DNA of 64,000 nt from Cloeon dipterum (lineage: Eukaryota; Arthropoda; Insecta; Ephemeroptera; Baetidae): NCBI RefSeq assembly GCF_949628265.1, contig NC_088787.1, positions 36,320,844 to 36,384,843 of the forward strand, read 5' to 3'. This document shows positions 35,201 to 45,235 of this stretch, piece after piece. Under the pieces are notes generated by a model that worked only from the letters and a program-made list of their open reading frames with translations, did no database searches and was not told the DNA's origin. The number at the start of each line of letters is the position of its first letter. The first letter of the stretch is position 1. The position numbers were made by a program, and so were the translations under genes.

Positions 35201-35750
35201 TCCGAACCTTGGAACCTTTAAGTAACCCTAGTTGTCTTTCACCGTTCGCGAAAGCTCCCTTTCCCTTTAACAGCGAATGTTTTAAGCTTTCTAACCAAGC
35301 TACAGGAACTGGCTCTAGATTAAATAATTTGAGAAATTCCTCGTCCCTTAGCGCAGGTTGTGGCGCCGTCGGCCATACGTCTGTCTCTGTGTCTTGTTCT
35401 ACCTTTAACAATATCTTGCATTTACTATTACAGAGCATATATTCGAAATCTGACACCATTGAGTCGTCGCAGTGAAGGCACCGCACGTTCTCCTTCACCT
35501 CCGAGATTAACACATCCTCGAGCGGCTCCCACGGTGAGACCTCTACCAGCTGTCTATGGCAGCCTTTGACCTTCTGCTCTGCTTGGGAGGAGTTGGAAAA
35601 CATATCGGGAACACGGCCCGCTTCGTCCACCGAACAGATCGTTGGCGGTGGTGGTGGGCCTTCCCCCACGTTCAGCCCCTGTACATAGAGTACCGTCCCT
35701 GGCTTGCTACTGGTTTGCAAAAGAACTATTGTTGTTGATTCGGGCGCCAA
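32247..35750 (-). CDS. pol: pol (RT-RNase H-integrase) of gypsy element 2
   Basis: Uninterrupted 1,167-residue frame, the best preserved pol in the window. The frame stays open upstream of 35750 to the frame break, so the listed start is not biological. RT: GPVIDYRGLN, FRILDMTNGFFQLELHP, and the catalytic box EIFVDDFCIH with both Asp present. RNase H: FRLTTDASGRAIAAVLEQE, SSYQLECLAVVMAVDHF and LFTDHFSLKWL. Integrase: zinc module HHDTIFGGHW ... SCDICQRR; DDE core with WNVDVVGPFP, LVKDNGSNF and ANVVEAAHKG. A basic GPY/F-like C-terminus (RWKGPYLVLEKTGRVTYNLL) and a charged tail follow. All catalytic residues appear present. Confidence 0.95.
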   Translation of the reverse strand: MAPESTTIVLLQTSSKPGTVLYVQGLNVGEGPPPPPTICSVDEAGRVPDMFSNSSQAEQKVKGCHRQLVEVSPWEPLEDVLISEVKENVRCLHCDDSMVSDFEYMLCNSKCKILLKVEQDTETDVWPTAPQPALRDEEFLKLFNLEPVPVAWLESLKHSLLKGKGAFANGERQLGLLKGSKVRIETRQAKPIRKRPYPVPYLQRSLVEEEIRKMLNMGVIEPSSSEWAAPLLLVKKKKADGTLKYGPVIDYRGLNLVTKTLIYSYPNIQEILDSLGGSEFFRILDMTNGFFQLELHPESKEKTAFTCHQGVYAFTRMSYGLKNGPTEFCRAMQEAFKDLKGHGVEIFVDDFCIHAKDEAELQQLLDTVLARAEKMGILFGPEKCQLFAREVKYLAFVVQKGVRPDPDKVKAILEMQEPRTLRQVKGLIAMCNFYRRAIPRYSEIALPLTDMQKGKKPKFVWGEEQRQAYQNLLQALAEATLLRCPDFSQPFRLTTDASGRAIAAVLEQEVNGEIFPVAFYSAKLIAAQQNYSSYQLECLAVVMAVDHFRVYLAGRPFTLFTDHFSLKWLFTAPIKSPLLGRWILALSEYDMKIVHTPGRQIQRVDFLSRPEEDLSLEQSATIGKVSFLGFPSKFLDMDRLRKDQAKEPEWENMISQLKQGIARERYFLDARGVLYLWGSHSARLCVPAAFRETILSLHHDTIFGGHWKGEKMLSEVIKRYTWPNLKKDVKAHNNSCDICQRRKQGKTIKTQQQMSFAPASVGHRWNVDVVGPFPESDSGNKYILTMLEAFTKFVEAVTIPDQKSQAVVMALVEQIICRYGAIQELVKDNGSNFKSDLFDEVCGLLGIKHAFTSPYNPRANVVEAAHKGLVDVIAEFVSRPRFENWDHILPFALLALRASKHSATGHSPAMLMTGREILLPWEKEVAPKLGRCDQIRDEHHYVKILRERLQMAQEDAHRADLWKRHMVWQQAEDGDPGEELQEGDRVMIKVQNKRKLEDRWKGPYLVLEKTGRVTYNLLDPDTQRSFFYHARHLRKVGHLRPRVDSWPWRRAQVAQDEPKVGLAEQQEKHGSALEDQQVSGGAKQPLQEELEEQQLAEKMSKIPVPRRGGIGSDAEIRGGARGRSMLRRADGRRNAISADAREDPATQRARSNSRYELRGVIKKPSRY

Positions 35751-35842
35751 TTTGCATGATCCGAAGGACCTGTGCGGTTGAATTTGAACAGTTGGTCCCC
35801 TTTCTTCGTAAAGCTCTATGCTATCACGCGCTGCTATTGTGA

Positions 35843-36472
35843 CTACGTTAACCTCCTTTTTCCTAGGTCGATACTCTTGTCCTGGAGTGGCGCCCTTTGC
35901 GAAAGCTGATTATAACCAAGAGGCAATTCGCCCCAAGGAAATTGAAGAACCTTTCTGGACGTAATTAAGTTAGCCTGGTGTTCGCACATGAAATCGCTGC
36001 CGATTAAGCTTTCAAAGGTAACTCCCTCCACGTCCACCACTACGAAGGTATGATAACAGCCCTTTTTTCGCCAGTCTATAAACACATCTACTTGACCAAC
36101 AACCTTCATGGGTGCACCATTAGCGGTGCCAACTTTGTGCTGAAAAGGAACGATGGCAGCGCGTAGTTCTTGCACTAAGGCCAGAGACATGAGGCTGACC
36201 GTGGCACCTGAGTCGACCAGGAATGTGACATCCTCTCCTAAGACACGTCCAACCACAACAAACCCCGGAGTAGGCGTAACAATATATGCAGATGCCTGAA
36301 TAATATCTTGTGAATTACGTATGTAGCCCGCAGTCTGTTTTTGTTTGTCGCTTTTATTGTTGAGTTGCTTAACAGGGGGGAGAGAGGTGTTTGTTACTCC
36401 CCCTTTTCCCGTTTTTTGCCTCTGTCTCTTGGCACTCAAAGGGGCGGTGCCCTTTGCCCATGCACCTCGCAC
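35843..36472 (-). pseudogene. aspartic protease of gypsy element 2
   Basis: Polyprotein-processing protease. The active-site motif is FLVDSGATVSLM, followed by the flap-like region and the C-terminal ESLIGSDFM block typical of retropepsins. The frame overlaps the end of gag and stops at TAG near 35843. The RT frame is open on the other side of a one-base change at an A5 run (about 35854), so protease and RT are separated by a frameshift mutation. Confidence 0.85.
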
Positions 36473-37686
36473 AAATTAGCATGGGGCACTCATTTAACCA
36501 ATGACCAGTTTCGCGGCAGAGAAAACACACCGTTTCACCAGCGCTCCTTCTTCCAGGTGTCCTTGACCGACTTCTTGCCGGCGTTCGTGTGGGTGGCCTT
36601 GAGGACAACGCAGAGGTGACTTCCTCAATCTCGACCTTTGACTTCTGGTGATTGTCTTTTGAAGTGTCAAAGCGAATCGCCTTCTGCTGGCTTGGCTGCT
36701 GCCGCGTGAACGTCGCCCGCCCAGCCCCACGATGACCATGGCGAAACTGCTCGCTGACCCTCAGGCTGGTGGGAGCCGCCGGCTCCCTGGTTGGTGCTAC
36801 TTGACGCCTGAGGCTGCTGCTGACCCAACCACGGTGCTCCAGGCCAGCCATAAGCTGGCAAGAAAGGCGGGTAACACCAGGGCATTGGGAACCCTCCCCA
36901 CGCCGCCGCCTGCGGCGCAACCTCTGCAGTAAATACTCCAGCTGCCTTGTCTCCTTCCCTAGCTTGCGCTATAATTTCAGTCTCTTCTGCTCGTTGTGCT
37001 GCAAGCCGCGCTTCCTTAAGATTATTCGGCTCACGCTGGTTTACCACGCGGAAGAGATCCGGCCGAAGACCGCTAAGGAACTGTGACAAGCAGCGCTCGT
37101 CCCAGACATCATCGTCCAATCTGCGCCCCCTGTCAGGGTAAACAGCCCTTTTCAATTTTTCGCTGACTGCCTTAAGTCTGCGGTAGAAAGGTTCTACTTT
37201 TTCGTGCTTTCCCTGTTTGCAGTCTGAGAACTCCCTCTCCAACGCCGTTCCACTCGCCATCGGTTTAAACTCGTCCCGAAATGCTGTTCTCTGTGGTGCG
37301 ATGCCCGAGAGCGCTGCATCAGACAGTCCTTCGACAAACTCCCTGGCTAGCTCACTTGTTCTCATCTTAAGAGCCCATCGCAGCTCTCCGGGCCCTGGTA
37401 AATAGAAAGACATATACCCTTCGACCGCGGTTAGAAAGTCATCCAGCGAGGACCCTTGACTCGAGCCAGAAAATCGGGGCACCATCTCTAATGTCATCGG
37501 CGGTGGCAAGAAGGGGAACGCCCCACCTGGCGGCCCATAGCCACCTCTCCACCCCCCATTAGGAAGAGCTGGGGGGGTTTGCCCCGGTTGAAAATGCTGC
37601 GGGGGTTGCTGGATATGTTGGGGTGGGGGTTGCGGCTGCTGCTGCTCGCCGGCCGCATTCCCCTGTTGAGGATTCTCCACTGGCAT
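36369..37686 (-). pseudogene. gag: gag of gypsy element 2, frameshifted
   Basis: Starts MPVENPQQGNAAGEQ near 37686; the open frame runs further upstream but that part lies in leader sequence. A Pro/Gln-rich N-terminus is followed by a capsid-like region (MVPRFSGSSQGSSLDDFLTA, GKHEKVEPFYRRLKAVSEKL). Near 36.7-36.9 kb the frame changes and a second segment carries two intact CCHC zinc knuckles: CFLCRETGHWLNEC and CARCMGKGHRPFEC. The segment ends at TAA near 36369. Confidence 0.85.
36411..36417 (-). promoter_or_regulatory. A AAA AAC slippery heptamer after zinc knuckles
   Basis: In the zinc-knuckle frame the codons GCA AAA AAC GGG lie about 15 codons before the gag stop. The heptamer and its frame match the sites in gypsy 1 and gypsy 3. 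In this copy the -1 frame meets a TAA within a few codons and the protease lies in the third frame, so an indel in the following G/C runs has probably disconnected it. Confidence 0.55.
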
Positions 37687-37691
37687 GTTAA

Positions 37692-37787
37692 ACACCTGAC
37701 ACCAGAATGTTGCACGAAAGAAGGAAAGAGCAAAAATATGGACTGCTAGAAATCTGAAAATAATCCCAAATTCACGGCGCTCCTGCT
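37692..37787. repeat. direct repeat copy 1 (LTR end plus PBS region)
   Basis: 96 bp nearly identical to 37906-38003. On the element strand it ends with CAACATTCTGGTGTCAGGTGT, where TGGTGTCAG resembles a tRNA-Leu-type primer-binding site. It lies directly upstream of gag. Confidence 0.85.
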
Positions 37788-37905
37788 CCACTTCCTCTCT
37801 CGCTTGTGGGTTCTCCGAATTGCCAGGGAAAAATCCTAACGACGTCCGAGCTTGAATACCTTAGACAAATACTCAATCTTACGCAGTGCAAATAAATCAA
37901 ACCCC

Positions 37906-38003
37906 ACACCTGACACCAGAATGTTGCACGAAAGAAGGAAAGAGCAAAAATCTATGGACTGCTAGAAATCTGAAAATAATCCCAAATTCACGGCGCTCCT
38001 GCT
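37906..38003. repeat. direct repeat copy 2 (LTR end plus PBS region)
   Basis: 98 bp, differing from copy 1 by a two-base insertion (AAATCTATGG versus AAATATGG). Beyond its outer end the sequence becomes GC-rich and unlike copy 1. Two LTR-PBS junctions in tandem suggest a duplicated leader or two partial insertions. Confidence 0.85.
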
Positions 38004-38200
38004 GCGATTTTGCTAGCTCGGTCTGGCTGGGAAGGCACGTGGTCACACGGCTGCCAGCCGAGACCTCCCCGCTCCCGCCCCTCTTAACTCAGGTGCTCAC
38101 CTGATGAAGGAGAAGGTCGCCACTGCAGCAGGAGTCCACCCTCCACTTCTCCCTGCCAGGGCGACCGCACGACGCTCTAGGGGCGGTAGTCAGCGAAGGG

Positions 38201-38210
38201 TATATAAAGG
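38201..38210 (+). promoter_or_regulatory. TATA-box core promoter candidate
   Basis: GGGTATATAAAGG in a GC-rich block, followed 20-30 bp downstream by TTCACTCGGGG, an initiator-like string. It points rightwards, opposite to gypsy 2. A splice-acceptor-like TCTCTTTCCACAG lies near 38420. It may belong to an LTR or to a lost gene; no matching coding sequence follows at once. Confidence 0.4.
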
Positions 38211-38775
38211 CCAGCAGCACTTCACTCGGGGCAGAACGAGCTGTCATCTCCTTCAAGAGGTAGCTGCCCACCTGGAAAGGAAATTGGACCTTCACCAGAC
38301 GGATCACTTGGCATAGGACCCCTTACCTGATCGCCAGGCTCCGCCAGATCTTCCATCAGCAATAGGTGCGACCGCTTCGAGTAGCGCTGGGCCCTCGTTT
38401 GATTCTCTGCTCTCTTTCCACAGGAGATCTGTTGAGAAGTCCTTCCTTCGGTGTTGCCCTCTGCAGCCGGAGTGACCTGTAAGGCGACCGACTGTGGCAG
38501 GCAGCCCTAGGAAGAAAACTAGCTTCAGTGAGGAGGGAACACACCTGCGTCAGTCCTTACCTGTATTAATAAAAAAATTTATTGCTGCATTTTTCCAATT
38601 ACAAATCTCGCCTACCATTGCCATAACTGTTAATAGGACAGAGCACCTTATAAAAGAACAGATTTTCCCCGCGCGCCAAAAACTTTTCAATTCACTAACC
38701 ACACACCAGATGGCAGCACTATTCAGTCTAGAGCATTTTAATCTCGGTATGATACAACCTATCAACCACTATATT

Positions 38776-38890
38776 AACCGGTTTTTACCAGTAAAAATGG
38801 CTAAATATACCGGTAAAAAACGGTACATTTGACCGGTTTTACCGGTCGTTATAGCCGGTTATACCGGTTATTTTGACCAGTTAATATCGG
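38776..38890. repeat. cluster of ACCGGT palindromic strings
   Basis: At least seven (A)CCGGT/ACCGG(T) occurrences in about 115 bp, separated by A/T runs, as in TTAACCGGTTTTTACC and TTATACCGGTTAT. Similar strings occur near 32.05 kb. It looks like a simple-repeat-like array or the subterminal part of a decayed DNA element. Confidence 0.55.
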
Positions 38891-39239
38891 TTGCATGCAT
38901 TAGGTCACGTGGTACCTCAATACTGCCAACTCAAAGTGCTGTTTTGAAACCATTTTTTTGGACCCCAAAAAGGGTCCCATGGGGCCCCCTACTATTTTTA
39001 ATGGGTTCCCCAACCTAAAATGTACCCCCACACCAAATTTGAACAATATTGGTTTTAAGTGCCTCGTGAGTCTCTTCGTGACTGTTTTTGAATATATCAG
39101 GTTTTGACTAGAGTACCTCGCTGCCAAGGTTTCCAGCTTTTTCCCACTGAAATTCCTGAAATGATTAATTCTTGAATATTTAAAAGATTTGAATTATAAA
39201 TGTTGTTTTGCGCTTTAAATAACAATGAATAAATAATAC
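38891..39239. other. no gene seen
   Basis: About 350 bp; contains the self-complementary string GGGTCCCATGGGGCCCCC near 38970. The antisense 75-codon frame has no recognisable feature. Confidence 0.4.
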
Positions 39240-39840
39240 TTTTTGCAATGTAATCTTGTATGACTTCTCGAACGCATTTGGCACGCTATACCCTCAACTC
39301 ATGCTCCAGAAATTAAAAATCTATGGACTGAGCGTTAAAGCCCTTTGTTGGCTAGAAAGTTTCTTACTGAATAGAAAGCAATTTGTCCAACTTACAGACC
39401 TGAATCCAAACAACAATACATATGTAGATATAAACTCCCCAATCGCAACCTCACACATGGGAATCCCTCAAGGTACTACACTCGGCCCTTCTGTATTTAA
39501 CATCTACACAAATGATATTGACCTCATAACTGTAATCGCCACCCTTTGTCTATTTGCTGATGATACAAGTGTTTTCGCGATAGGCACCGATTATGAATCG
39601 GCAAATACTAATGCACATATTGTTAACGATCAGATCGTTGAATACTCACTGCGCAACTACCTCAGTTTAAATGCGAGTAAAACAAAAATTTTGCAAATGC
39701 ATGTTCCCCAAGCGAGAAATCTTCTGTACCCTGATATCAAAATCGATAACATGTACATTGATGTGGATAAGAAAGGTAAACTTCTAGGGGTCACGATCAC
39801 TGACACCCTAAATTGGCACGAGCAATGCGAAAATGTAACC

Positions 39841-39852
39841 AATAGACTGAGA
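39841..39852. repeat. target site duplication of LINE B, left
   Basis: AATAGACTGAGA, identical to 41983-41994. It encodes the NRLR residues of LINE A and marks the exact insertion point. Confidence 0.92.
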
Positions 39853-41982
39853 ATAGATGAAGATTTTTATAGAGGCATTTTGCAGATGGTAAACGATGCA
39901 AATTGTTTGATCAGGGCCAGTCAGAGAATAAGCCAGCTGTGGTTTGATGCAGAGTGCTTTAATTTTCGACAAGATTTACTATTTTTGAGTGCATTTATTG
40001 ATTCTTTATTTTTCTGGATTGGAGCTCAGGAGGAAAGGGAAGAAGTTTATGAAACTTTTGCTATGGCCAAAAAATATTACAGAAAATTGTGCAGATCTAA
40101 AAAAGCAGCTTACCAGGAAAAATTGGACGAGCGAATTTTGGGGGAAGCAGAGTCGCTCTGCTATAAGTTTCTGCAGTTGAATGACAGGGGCTCGAATTAT
40201 GTGTCCAATGACATCCCAATGGACACTTGGACACATTTTCTGAGCGGCGTGTTCAATTATGGTCACTTAGCGCAGGATGATAGTTTGAACCTTAAATCTC
40301 TGATGTCCAACTTTCCAAGGAGCGATAACATTAAACTATTTTTGACTGATGAAATTGAGCTGGCATTAAAGGGTATGAAAAATGGTAAAGCGCCCGGTCC
40401 AGACGGTGTGCGGAATGGGACGATCAAATTCTTGTGGGGGGAATTGGCACCCGAGATAACCGATTTCCTGAATACGTGTTTGAGGTTGGGCGGTTTCCCG
40501 TCTGCCTGGAAGACGTCTAATCTGAGGCTGCTCTTTAAGGGAAAGGGGGATGTCTCGGATGTCGATTCCTATCGGGGCATTAATTTGTGTTGTTCTTTCT
40601 ATGGCCTGCTGGACAGGGTGATGACAAATCGCCTGTACTCATACCTTATCGAGTCCATCCCAAAGAATCAATACGGGTTTGTCAAAGGGAAATCTACGAT
40701 TCAAGCCGTACAAGTATTATTAAACGAGATCTCCCAAGTAGTCTATTGAAATGGCAAACCACTTTATGCACTATTTTAAGACGTTCGCAAGGCTTTCGAC
40801 TCCATTGACCGAATTTTCGTTTTTGAGCAATTGATAAACTCCGGTAAACTATGCTTCGAAGAGCTGAATCTATTAGCCGCAATGCTGGATGTGAATTATT
40901 TGACTGTTCTGGACGGAATTTCGAAGTCTGGGCCGATTGTCCAGTCGAATGGAGTACGGCAAGGCGGCAGTATTTCCCCTTTCCTCTTCATTTACTCGCT
41001 CTGTGACATCAACCACCTCTTAACTTTTGCTCCAAATGTTAAACTGTTGATGTTTGCCGATGATATTGTTTTACTCTCTGACTGCCTGGAGGACCTGAGT
41101 GTTTTTGTGCACAGTTTGACAAATTACCTCGGCAAACGTAACTTAAAATTAAATCTGGCCAAATGTAAAATTTTAAAATTCAGGAACAAGGGCAAAGGCA
41201 GACTAAAGAAGAGTGACACTTTTTCTATAAATGATGAAAAAATTGATTTTGTTACAGAGTTTACATATTTGGGTATCACATTTCAATCCTCAGGTCTCTC
41301 TTTCTCTAAACATGTGGATAGGAAAGTAAGAGCCGCTATTTTCGCTACATCAAAATTAAAATCTCTCTCCAAATCATTTGTCAGTACAGCATTAAAGCTT
41401 TTTAATTTAGCCATAGCACCAATCGCTATAGTTACGGCATACAGGCAATCTGGCCATATCTTACCTTAACAGACTTAAATAAGTTAGAATCTGCAAAATC
41501 TCGTTTCCTCAAAAAAGCCTTAGCACTGTCAAAATTTAAGAAATCTAGACTAGCATATGAGCTTGATGACACTGACTTTTTTTGTTGATGATCTTCTTAA
41601 GAAATTCTCACTCTCAGAAGCTGCTGCTTACAATAACTTTACTATTAATAGACTTTTCAAGCTCTCCCAGATCGATGGGGATTTCTATGGCACCCCTGCA
41701 ATGGGCGATCCGGGCTAGAAAAATGCCTGTTTTCTAAATAGACATGTTTTCACCAGGCACGCCTGTCACGATTATCATTATGTTTACTGTACTAACAAGA
41801 AATATCATTGTAAGGCCGGTTTCGATTGCAAATGTGTATACTGTGATGAATATGTGAAGTTCTACCACTTTTTGGAATGCAAGAAGATCCCATTGACTCT
41901 CATGCGTGCTAGTGTACTGTAATATTTATGCATGTCTATATCTGTTGTACACCATTGGTGTTTCTTTAAATAAATATAATAT
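39853..41982 (+). mobile_element. LINE B, nested insertion with 12-bp TSD
   Basis: 2,130-bp 5'-truncated LINE in the same orientation, flanked by exact copies of AATAGACTGAGA (39841-39852 and 41983-41994). RT motifs: GKAPGPDGVRNGTIKFLW, YRGINLCCSFYGLLDRVM, YGFVKGKSTIQAVQVLL, VRKAFDSIDRIF, NGVRQGGSISPFLFIY, LMFADDIVLLSD. The C-terminus has a Cys/His-rich stretch (FDCKCVYCDE ... FHFLECKK type). It ends in an A/T-rich tail (AAATAAATATAATAT). Breaks: TGA near 40747, TAA near 40774, a frame change near 41460, others downstream. It is unlike LINE A and the PHD family. The frame across the left junction is open, so an apparent 497-residue protein there is a chimera of two elements. Confidence 0.9.
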
Positions 41983-41994
41983 AATAGACTGAGA
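41983..41994. repeat. target site duplication of LINE B, right
   Basis: AATAGACTGAGA directly after the A/T-rich tail of LINE B, identical to 39841-39852; LINE A coding resumes here. Confidence 0.92.
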
Positions 41995-42640
41995 AGTGTG
42001 ACATATATGTTCACGATCCTGCGAGATAAAGTGACTTTAACTGTGTAAAGACAAGTGTATTTTGCATATGTTCAAAGCCAGATTATGTACTCAATAATCA
42101 TTTGGGGAGGGTCGCCATATTTAAAACAAGTCCTGATAGCACAAGTTGTTAGAGCTATGGCTGGAATGAGATACTGGAGGAAAAACCGAGCCCTTGAGTC
42201 ATGCCGACCACTGTTCAAAAAATATGAAATTATGACTGTTTACTCTTTGTATATTTTCGAATGTATGAAATACCTGATAAAAAATGGGAGTAAATTCGCA
42301 TTGGCGCAGGACAAACCAGTTGATCGACCCAATACGCGTTTTGCAGGCAAAAAAGTTAGTCCCAATGATCTCAATGTAGCGCCGTGTTCTTTCTCCATAT
42401 CAAATCAAAGCCCAACAATCATGGTCCCACGACTTTTTAATGCATTACCAGTTGAACTTAAAATAATGGTGGACGACCAACTATTTCTAAAATCGATCAA
42501 GAGAATTGTCATGCAACTGTAATTCTATAATCTTTCCGAATATAATGTCTGTGATTTTGCATCAGAGTAATAGAATAATAGCTTATGTATAGCAATATTT
42601 GGTTGTATAGTTAGGTTTAGTATGACGTGTTTTTAATAAG

Positions 42641-43010
42641 TCACAAATGTAAATATCGACTTAAACAAAAACAAAATTGAATCTGAATCTGTATACCTCT
42701 TGTAAATTCAATGAATTCTCGAAGAGAGTTTATTGCAAAATCAAATTTGCCTCTGTTTTTGACGCTGAGGGCAGTGCCGTGGCTCGAAACTAGGATCTTG
42801 AACCATGAGGCAAAGCGTCTAATCCACCACGCAGTAGTCATCATGCCTGGATTTTAACGTTCTTTTTGCCATCAGCTCAAGCCCAGCAGCGGTAGATTCA
42901 TTCAAGACCCACACAGTATGGGTAGCTCTCATTTTCTGAAAAGTATTTGGGTTCAAAACAGCCTTGGCTAACTGAGGTGCTGCTTTCAGGTCATCATCCC
43001 TCTCCAATTC
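42641..43010 (-). pseudogene. P-element/THAP9-like transposase fragment
   Basis: Minus-strand remnant in two frames. The first (43007-42819) has LAKAVLNPNTFQKMRATHTV and LNESTAAGLELM, which resembles the conserved 'N-FxKMxVxxA-Q-V-S-x-TVAAgL' block of P/THAP9 transposases. After a frame change the second (42844-42641) has WIRRFASWFKILVSS and LREFIEFTRG, matching the region that follows in the family. No start, finger domain or terminal repeats are present. It lies between LINE A's tail and the next LINE. Confidence 0.5.
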
Positions 43011-43249
43011 TGCTACTTGTATGATGTTTATGTGTTAAACATAATAAAGGACTTGGCTAAAAAAAAGGTTGAGTAAATTTCTTACGAGTACAAGACTTTA
43101 TGAGTGGGCAGCCAATATTTGCGCACAATGGACTCAGATAGGGCGAATTCTTTGTTGTTCGTCAAAGAGGATATGCAATTTTCGGCGACGTGTGGAAAGT
43201 CAGGGAGGATGGCAAGTTTCCTTTCTGGATCAACCGGGTGGATGCACTC

Positions 43250-44700
43250 AAGTGACATCTTTAGTTGGAAAAACGCTGGAAAAACTCGTGCGTGATAGAA
43301 TTCAGCAATTTCTGGATGAAAATAAAACTATACCAGACTGTCAGCACGGTTTTCGCCAGCGGAGATCGTGCACGACGCTGCTGTGTAAGATGTTGGACAA
43401 GTGGGCGGCGATTGTTGACCAACATTCAGGAGCGCACATTCATGCCATCACCCTGGATTGGAAGAAGGCTTTGGACCGCGTACCGCGCGACAGGCTGCTG
43501 ACGAAAATCTCGCATTACGGTGTGCGGGGCAACATTTTGGAGTGGACGAGCAGTTTCTTAAAAGGGCGACATCAGTACGTAGTGTACAATGGAGCGAAAT
43601 CGGAGCTGCAAGAAGTGAGCTCGGGAGTGGTGCAGGGCTCTGTCTTGGGCCCCCTACTCTTTAATATCTATGTAGCGGACCTGCTTGCGGCTGTGAAGTC
43701 GCAAATAGCTCAATATGCAGACGACGTCACCCTCTGGAGGCGCATCCGCACGGCCACTGACGCAGAGGAACTGCAGGACGACTCGGATGCGGTGTTTGCT
43801 TGGTGCATGAGCAACGGCATGGAGCTGAACGCGGCTAAGTGGCACGTCCTGGACGTGACACGGGCGAAGAACGCGCTGCACACCAGCTACAACGTCGGCG
43901 GCACCACGCTGGAATACAGCGAAACCGAGCGCATCCTTGGCGTGCACGTGAGCAGAGACTTGCGTTGGAACAAGCATGCTGATATCGCTCGCGGCAAGGC
44001 GGCGAAAGTGCTCTTTTTCGCTGCCCGCAACCTTTACGGCTGCACTCCACGAGTCAAGAGGTTGGCCTACCTGACGATGGTCAAGCCTTTGATGATCTAC
44101 GGCACCCCTGCGTGGCACCCATCTACCCAATGCAACATCAACATGTTTCAGCGCTTGCAAGATCGAGCTCTTCGGTTCGTGCATGGGCGGCATGTGTCCG
44201 AAAATGCAAGAAAAGAGCTGATGATTGTCCACCAGCAGCTCAGCCTCAACGACATGACTTTTTTAGAAAATGTCTTGATAGAGAAGCTGACATGGACGCA
44301 ATGGAGCGAATTATGGTGGGCAGGACAATGAGAAATGCGGACGGCGAGCACAGACTGATTCCTCCTCGAACGCGCACTGACCTTGGATTGAACTCGTTTT
44401 CTTTCCGAATCGCGCAGCAGTGGAAGTCCCTCCCGTCCGTAATTAAATTGTGTCCAAGTTCCCAGTTTCCCAAGTATTGTAAATTGTTTGTGATGTCAAA
44501 TGTGATGTAGATTTAATGTAGCATAGGCTGTAGTGTGGCGAGTGTTAAAAGTAGTGGTAAATTTTGCTACCATTTTATTCACGAGTTTCAGCGGGTTGTT
44601 CGCTAGCACCACAAATGCCTTATTTCTTCTTTCGTGATTTTCATGACGTTAAATGTTTGTAACATAATATGACTTGTTTGGAGAAATAAAAACGAATTGA
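43250..44700 (+). mobile_element. LINE fragment (PHD family relative), RT and 3' end
   Basis: 5'-truncated copy related to the LINE at 61.2-64 kb. From 43253 it reads TSLVGKTLEKLVRDRI, QHGFRQRRSCTTLL, LDWKKALDRVPRDRLL, VVQGSVLGPLLFNIYVADLL and QYADDVTLW, then the thumb and C-terminal regions (MVKPLMIYGTPAWHP). The frame changes near 44.28-44.33 kb and the C-terminal SFSFRIAQQWKSLPSVIK block ends at TAG near 44508. Trp replaces the usual Leu-Ser in the LDLSKAFDRV motif. The 3' UTR ends with AATAAAAACGAATTGAACGAAC. The 43069-43250 part of the open frame is unrelated sequence read through. The YADD box is intact; the endonuclease is absent. Confidence 0.88.
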
Positions 44701-44708
44701 ACGAACTA

Positions 44709-45235
44709 GGAGGCGGCATTCGGTATCAGAGCTGATACCCTACTATATGCAAGTCAGCTTTATTTGCACGGTGTTTGTTTGTTGATTTAGCAACGCAGCT
44801 GAAATTTTGTAAACAGCTTTAATTGAGAGACTGTATCTCAGATACGAAATTCAGTGTCCGGGACGGTGCGCGCGTTAAGCGTTGAGAGTAAATAGTAATT
44901 AAACGTGTCCCAAAGGTTAGTAAATCGTTTGCAGTTCCATTATTTCAGTTTCAATATTGAGTGAACAAACCAACGAAGTTTGCGCGCAAATTGTGGGATC
45001 TAAAAGGAATAACTTTGCTCATTTATTCAATGAAATTCGGGAATGGATTATTTACTGACCAAAAGCAATTAATTTTACACATTAATTAATTAAGACTGGA
45101 GTTTTTGCTCTTATATATTGGAAAAAATAAAATGCATTACTTTTGATTATACTACATAATAATTACTCTATTTTCATCACAGCCCGTGTCCAAGCCACTC
45201 AATCCCAAGCCAGTTTTTATTTTAAACCATTTAAA
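44709..45235. other. no gene seen; upstream region of THAP relic
   Basis: About 530 bp, A+T-rich. Could hold the promoter and 5' end of the THAP-type gene that begins near 45236, but no motif is clear. Confidence 0.4.

Larger units (their letters stand above)
32247..38003 (-). mobile_element. Ty3/gypsy LTR retrotransposon 2
   Basis: Minus-strand element with gag (37686-36369), protease (36472-35843) and a 1,167-codon RT-RNase H-integrase frame (35750-32247). The 5' end is marked by a primer-binding-like TGGTGTCAGGTGT preceded by LTR-like sequence, and this junction is present twice (see the direct repeats). No 3' LTR was identified. It differs in sequence from elements 1 and 3, so it is a separate lineage. 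Frame changes lie inside gag, at gag/protease and at protease/RT. Confidence 0.9.
39240..42675 (+). mobile_element. LINE A, interrupted by LINE B
   Basis: 5'-truncated non-LTR retrotransposon in two pieces. The left piece (39240-39852) encodes the RT palm: DFSNAFGTLYPQLML, IPQGTTLGPSVFNIYTNDID, CLFADDTSVF and LNASKTKILQMH. The right piece (41995-42522) resumes with RLRSVTYMF, passes a TAA near 42046, and ends with the Jockey-type C-terminal region (SQIMYSIIIWGGS, IMTVYSLYIFECMKYL, RLFNALPVELK) and TAA. The 3' end near 42.67 kb carries TTGAATCTGAATCTG, a short repeat tail typical of LINE ends. Between the pieces is LINE B with a 12-bp target duplication. The FADD box is intact but the copy lacks endonuclease. 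Confidence 0.88.

Noticed and set aside
35725..35745. TGGCGCCCGAATCAAC on the minus strand, resembling a tRNA-Lys-type primer-binding site
   Set aside because: It lies inside the uninterrupted pol frame of gypsy 2 with no LTR next to it; a chance match.
39256..40749. 497-codon open frame as one RT protein
   Set aside because: It crosses the LINE A/LINE B insertion point marked by the target duplication; a chimera.
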